Shown: positions 6,159 through 8,341 of the stretch, piece by piece
Position numbering within the stretch: the first letter of the stretch is position 1
Layout of the letters: each line of letters begins with the position of its first letter
From: an uncultured Erysipelotrichaceae bacterium
GTDB lineage: Bacteria > Bacillota_I > Bacilli_A > RF39 > UBA660
Reading direction: 5' to 3'
NCBI GenBank assembly: GCA_902766135.1
Contig: CACXCK010000084.1
Span: 1-8,341, forward strand
DNA length: 8,341 nucleotides
The notes under the pieces: model-generated
What the model was told of the DNA's origin: nothing
The model's database searches: none
What the model saw: only the letters and a program-made list of their open reading frames with translations
Program-made: the position numbers and the translations under genes

Positions 6159-7033
6159 AACTTATATGTACTATTATTATTTGCAAATGAATATTTAACT
6201 TTTACTAACTTACTTTGATTCTTAACTAAATCAGTACCGTCAATTTCCTTATTTGTAAGAGGATTTAAAACTTTGTCATTTTTCTTAAATCCCTCAACTG
6301 TGGTAATTACTATGTCATCACCTTCCTGTATATCAATTATTTCTCTTACAACATCCGACTTAAAATCATTACTAACTTTAGAACTAGCAAAATATATACC
6401 ACGAGACTCACTATATTTAAAAGTATTGCCTAAAAAATCAAATGAACTCCCTTTATATTCTTCTAAGAACAAAGAATTATATTTATCTTTGAAATTCTTT
6501 TCATCAATAAAAGTAGATTCTTCATCAATTTCAATATTACTACTATCAAGATTTATAAAAGTCAAATATAAACGTAAACCATCTGACATTTTACCTTCAT
6601 AAAAATCCATAAAATATTTACTCTTAGAAGAAATCAAATACGGATTTATATAATTACCATATTTTTTAATTAACTCCTCCAAACTAGGTTTCACTTCCTC
6701 CGGTTCTATAGTATTGCCGTTTACAGGTTCTTCCGTAGGAGGAATAACATAATTATTAGCCGATTCACCTCTTTTATAATATTTATTAAAATACCCTGTT
6801 TGATACAATTGATATCCAAGATAAAGAGACAAAAAGATTAACAACAATATTAAAATATCTCTTCTCACAATAACAAAAGTTTTATTCCTAAGTAAATTTT
6901 TTTGATTTTTCTCAATTACTTCTTTAACCTCAAAATCAACTTGTTTTCGAACATACTCATTTAACTCTTTCTTAATTTTATCAAGATTAACCCCGTCCCG
7001 AACTTCTAACGAACTATCTTTTCTATTAGCCAT
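6134..7033 (-). CDS. Single-pass membrane protein of unknown function with a large C-terminal, probably extracytoplasmic domain
   Basis: I do not recognise this 299-residue protein. Residues 1-57 are charged and probably helical (many K/E, for example LDKIKKELNEYVRKQ), with no signal peptide. A hydrophobic segment at about 58-78 (DILILLLIFLSLYLGYQLY) is the only membrane span; R57/R58 just before it suggest the N-terminus is cytoplasmic. Residues about 90-117 form a Pro/Glu/Asn-rich linker (VIPPTEEPVNGNTIEPEE), followed by about 180 residues with alternating hydrophobic and polar stretches, probably a mixed alpha/beta domain. No cysteine, lipobox, enzyme motif or cell-wall sorting signal was seen. 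The ATG at 7033 is preceded by a perfect AGGAGG at five bases and a strong promoter. The gene is flanked by terminators, so it appears monocistronic between ftsH and parA. A cell-envelope or regulatory role is possible but only inferred. That it is a real gene is well supported by promoter, ribosome site and terminator. Confidence 0.9.
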   Translation of the reverse strand: MANRKDSSLEVRDGVNLDKIKKELNEYVRKQVDFEVKEVIEKNQKNLLRNKTFVIVRRDILILLLIFLSLYLGYQLYQTGYFNKYYKRGESANNYVIPPTEEPVNGNTIEPEEVKPSLEELIKKYGNYINPYLISSKSKYFMDFYEGKMSDGLRLYLTFINLDSSNIEIDEESTFIDEKNFKDKYNSLFLEEYKGSSFDFLGNTFKYSESRGIYFASSKVSNDFKSDVVREIIDIQEGDDIVITTVEGFKKNDKVLNPLTNKEIDGTDLVKNQSKLVKVKYSFANNNSTYKLKKIEVIN

Positions 7034-7050
7034 ACAAACCTCCTATAATC

Positions 7051-7079
7051 ATTATAACAAAATAATATTAAATTGTTAA
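7051..7079 (-). promoter_or_regulatory. Near-consensus sigma-A promoter with extended -10 and very short leader
   Basis: On the minus strand the -35 is TTAACA (7074-7079, five of six consensus bases). The spacer is exactly 17 bases and the -10 is a perfect TATAAT (7051-7056), preceded by TGT, which is an extended -10. The expected start of transcription, about seven bases downstream, falls near 7044. That is the first base of the ribosome site AGGAGG (7039-7044), which lies five bases from the ATG at 7033. The predicted leader is therefore only about a dozen bases and leaves little room for an operator or riboswitch. The promoter drives the 299-residue membrane protein gene. Confidence 0.8.
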
Positions 7080-7088
7080 TTAAAACAT

Positions 7089-7112
7089 AAAAAAAGAAGA
7101 ATTATTCCTCTT
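7089..7112 (-). terminator. Intrinsic terminator of ftsH, stop codon in the loop
   Basis: On the minus strand the last codons of ftsH (AAGAGGAA, 7105-7112) pair with TTCTTCTT (7094-7101): eight pairs including one G-U. The three-base loop is exactly the TAA stop codon (7102-7104), and five more T follow (7089-7093). The stem has only two G-C pairs, so it may be leaky, but its position between ftsH and a strong promoter supports termination here. Confidence 0.5.
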
Positions 7113-8341
7113 CACTATTAGCATTACTTATAGCTTCTTCTAATTCTTCTTTATTCATTTTAGTATAACCCTTTATATGTAGTTCCTTAGCTTGTTGTTT
7201 CAAAGCCTGAAAATTCTCATCAATTTCCTCTTTATCGCTCAACTTACCAGTTGTAACTAGTTCATCAATTTGCTCCTTAGTAATAGTTTCTCTTTCCATT
7301 AATGTATTAGCAAGAAGCATTACTAAATCTTTATTACCTTTAAGTATTTTTTTAGCATTATCATAACATTCAGTGATAATCTTTCTGGCTTCTTGATCAA
7401 TTTCAAGAGCTACTTGATCACTATAATTACGAACTTTATTATAATCTCTACCTAAGAATACATTCTCCCCAGAGTTAGATTCATAACGAATTGGTCCTAA
7501 ATCACTCATACCATATTCAGTAACCATACTACGTGCTAAATTAGTAGCCGTTTTAAAGTCATTAGAAGCTCCAGTAGTAATATCATCCAAGAACAACTCT
7601 TCGGCAGCTCTACCACCTAAGTTACTAGTAATCATCGCAATCATTTCATTACGAGTATATCTAGAAATATTATCTTCTTTAGGTGTATACGCAGTATAAC
7701 CACCTGCCATACCACGTGGTATTATAGTTATTTTTTGAACTTCCATACCATCCTTAAGTTTTAAACCAATAACAGCATGACCTGATTCATGAACAGCTGT
7801 TAACCACTTAACATTTTCACTAGTTTTACGAGACACCTTAGCAGGTCCCATTAAAACTCTATCTGTAGCCTCATCGATATCATCTAAAGTAATTGCTTCT
7901 TCATTCTTTCTAACCGCAAGTAAAGCAGCTTCATTCATTAAGTTTTCTAAGTCTGCTCCACTAAATCCAGAAGTTCTTTGACTAATACTTTTCAAATTAA
8001 CGTCTCGAGCTAATATTTTATTCTTTGCATGTACTTTTAAAATAGCTTCTCTTTCTTCCGTATCAGGTAGACTTACAGTAACTTGTCTATCAAATCTACC
8101 AGGACGAAGTAAAGCAGGATCTAATACATCTGGCCTATTTGTAGCTGCAATTATGATAATTCCTTCATTAGCGCCAAAACCATCCATTTCTGTAAGTAAT
8201 TGGTTTAATGTTTGCTCTCTTTCATCATGTCCACCACCAATACCAGAACCTCTCTGACGACCAACTGCATCAATTTCATCAATAAATATTAAACATGGAG
8301 CATTTCTCTTAGCTTCCTTAAACATATCTCTTACACGACTG
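7102..8341 (-). CDS. ftsH: ATP-dependent zinc metalloprotease FtsH, C-terminal part (5' end beyond the window)
   Basis: FtsH is a membrane-anchored hexameric AAA+ protease that unfolds and degrades membrane and short-lived cytosolic proteins. The frame stays open to the window edge: codons for S-R-V-R-D precede the first visible Met (8325), matching the FtsH consensus before the Walker B region, so that Met is not the start. The membrane segments and Walker A lie outside. Numbering from the visible Met: Walker B CLIFIDEID (11-19), second region of homology LLRPGRFDR with arginine fingers R77 and R80, zinc site HESGH (179-183), and third zinc ligand D256 in TGASNDF. All catalytic residues in view are intact. 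After the protease domain there is an acidic linker and, at about 375-400, a motif unlike a usual FtsH tail (listed separately). The gene ends TAA and is followed by a terminator. The family assignment is certain; only the N-terminus is missing. Confidence 0.98.
   Translation of the reverse strand, partial: SRVRDMFKEAKRNAPCLIFIDEIDAVGRQRGSGIGGGHDEREQTLNQLLTEMDGFGANEGIIIIAATNRPDVLDPALLRPGRFDRQVTVSLPDTEEREAILKVHAKNKILARDVNLKSISQRTSGFSGADLENLMNEAALLAVRKNEEAITLDDIDEATDRVLMGPAKVSRKTSENVKWLTAVHESGHAVIGLKLKDGMEVQKITIIPRGMAGGYTAYTPKEDNISRYTRNEMIAMITSNLGGRAAEELFLDDITTGASNDFKTATNLARSMVTEYGMSDLGPIRYESNSGENVFLGRDYNKVRNYSDQVALEIDQEARKIITECYDNAKKILKGNKDLVMLLANTLMERETITKEQIDELVTTGKLSDKEEIDENFQALKQQAKELHIKGYTKMNKEELEEAISNANSEEE
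7126..7203 (-). other. Rho_N/SAP-like helix-extended-helix motif at the FtsH C-terminus
   Basis: The last part of FtsH contains the pattern L-K-x-x-A-K-E-L-x-I-K-G-Y-x-K-M-x-K-E-E-L-x-E-A-I, followed by an acidic tail ending in SEEE. This resembles the short helix-turn-helix of Rho N-terminal or SAP-type domains (ARELGI.GYSKL.K.ELI in typical members), which often bind nucleic acid. FtsH proteins usually end in a poorly conserved, disordered tail. The resemblance is from pattern recognition only. It could also be a chance amphipathic helix or a protein-protein docking element. Confidence 0.5.

Noticed and set aside
4930..6602. Plus-strand open frames at 4930-5121 and 6273-6602
   Set aside because: These are shadows of parB and the unknown membrane protein gene, with no family resemblance and no promoter or ribosome site of their own.
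1..8341. parS site (TGTTTCACGTGAAACA) near parA-parB
   Set aside because: Scanning by eye found only fragments such as GTTTCAC at single places without the inverted half. No parS is claimed; an exact fuzzy search of the genome would settle it.

Overview
The window is strongly AT-rich chromosomal DNA. All eight genes lie on the minus strand, so transcription runs from high to low coordinates. FtsH, Soj/ParA, Spo0J/ParB, MscS, a DUF951 protein and YchF, with purine-rich AGGAGG-type ribosome sites, point to a low-GC Firmicute (Bacillota). Bacilli, possibly an uncultured gut or Mollicutes-related lineage, fits best. The standard code is used: every frame closes at TAA or TAG and the tryptophans checked are TGG. 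No phage, transposon, CRISPR array, tRNA or rRNA was seen.

Layout in the direction of transcription. (1) 8341-7102 is the C-terminal two thirds of the membrane protease FtsH, cut by the window edge and ending in an intrinsic terminator whose loop is the stop codon. (2) 7079-6123 is a one-gene unit: a near-consensus promoter, a very short leader, a 299-residue single-pass membrane protein of unknown function, and a terminator overlapping its last codons. (3) From about 6111 to 41 is a seven-gene unit: parA, parB, mscS, DUF951 (yyzM-like), abgT-family transporter, ychF and a Bax-inhibitor-1 (BI-1) family protein. Its genes overlap or are separated by 9-21 bases, and it ends in a hairpin terminator.

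parA-parB-mscS-DUF951-ychF resembles the conserved origin-proximal segregation neighbourhood of Firmicutes. Departures from the usual plan are an AbgT transporter between DUF951 and ychF, a BI-1 gene after ychF, and ftsH plus an unknown membrane protein where rsmG (gidB) and noc often precede parA. ParA and ParB handle origin segregation; MscS, AbgT and BI-1 are membrane channels or transporters; YchF is a ribosome-associated ATPase. Their association is probably shared transcription near the origin rather than one pathway.

I see no clear undescribed system. The points most worth a second look are a Rho_N/SAP-like motif at the FtsH C-terminus, the unknown membrane protein with its strong promoter, the AbgT insertion, and terminators folded into the coding ends of genes.
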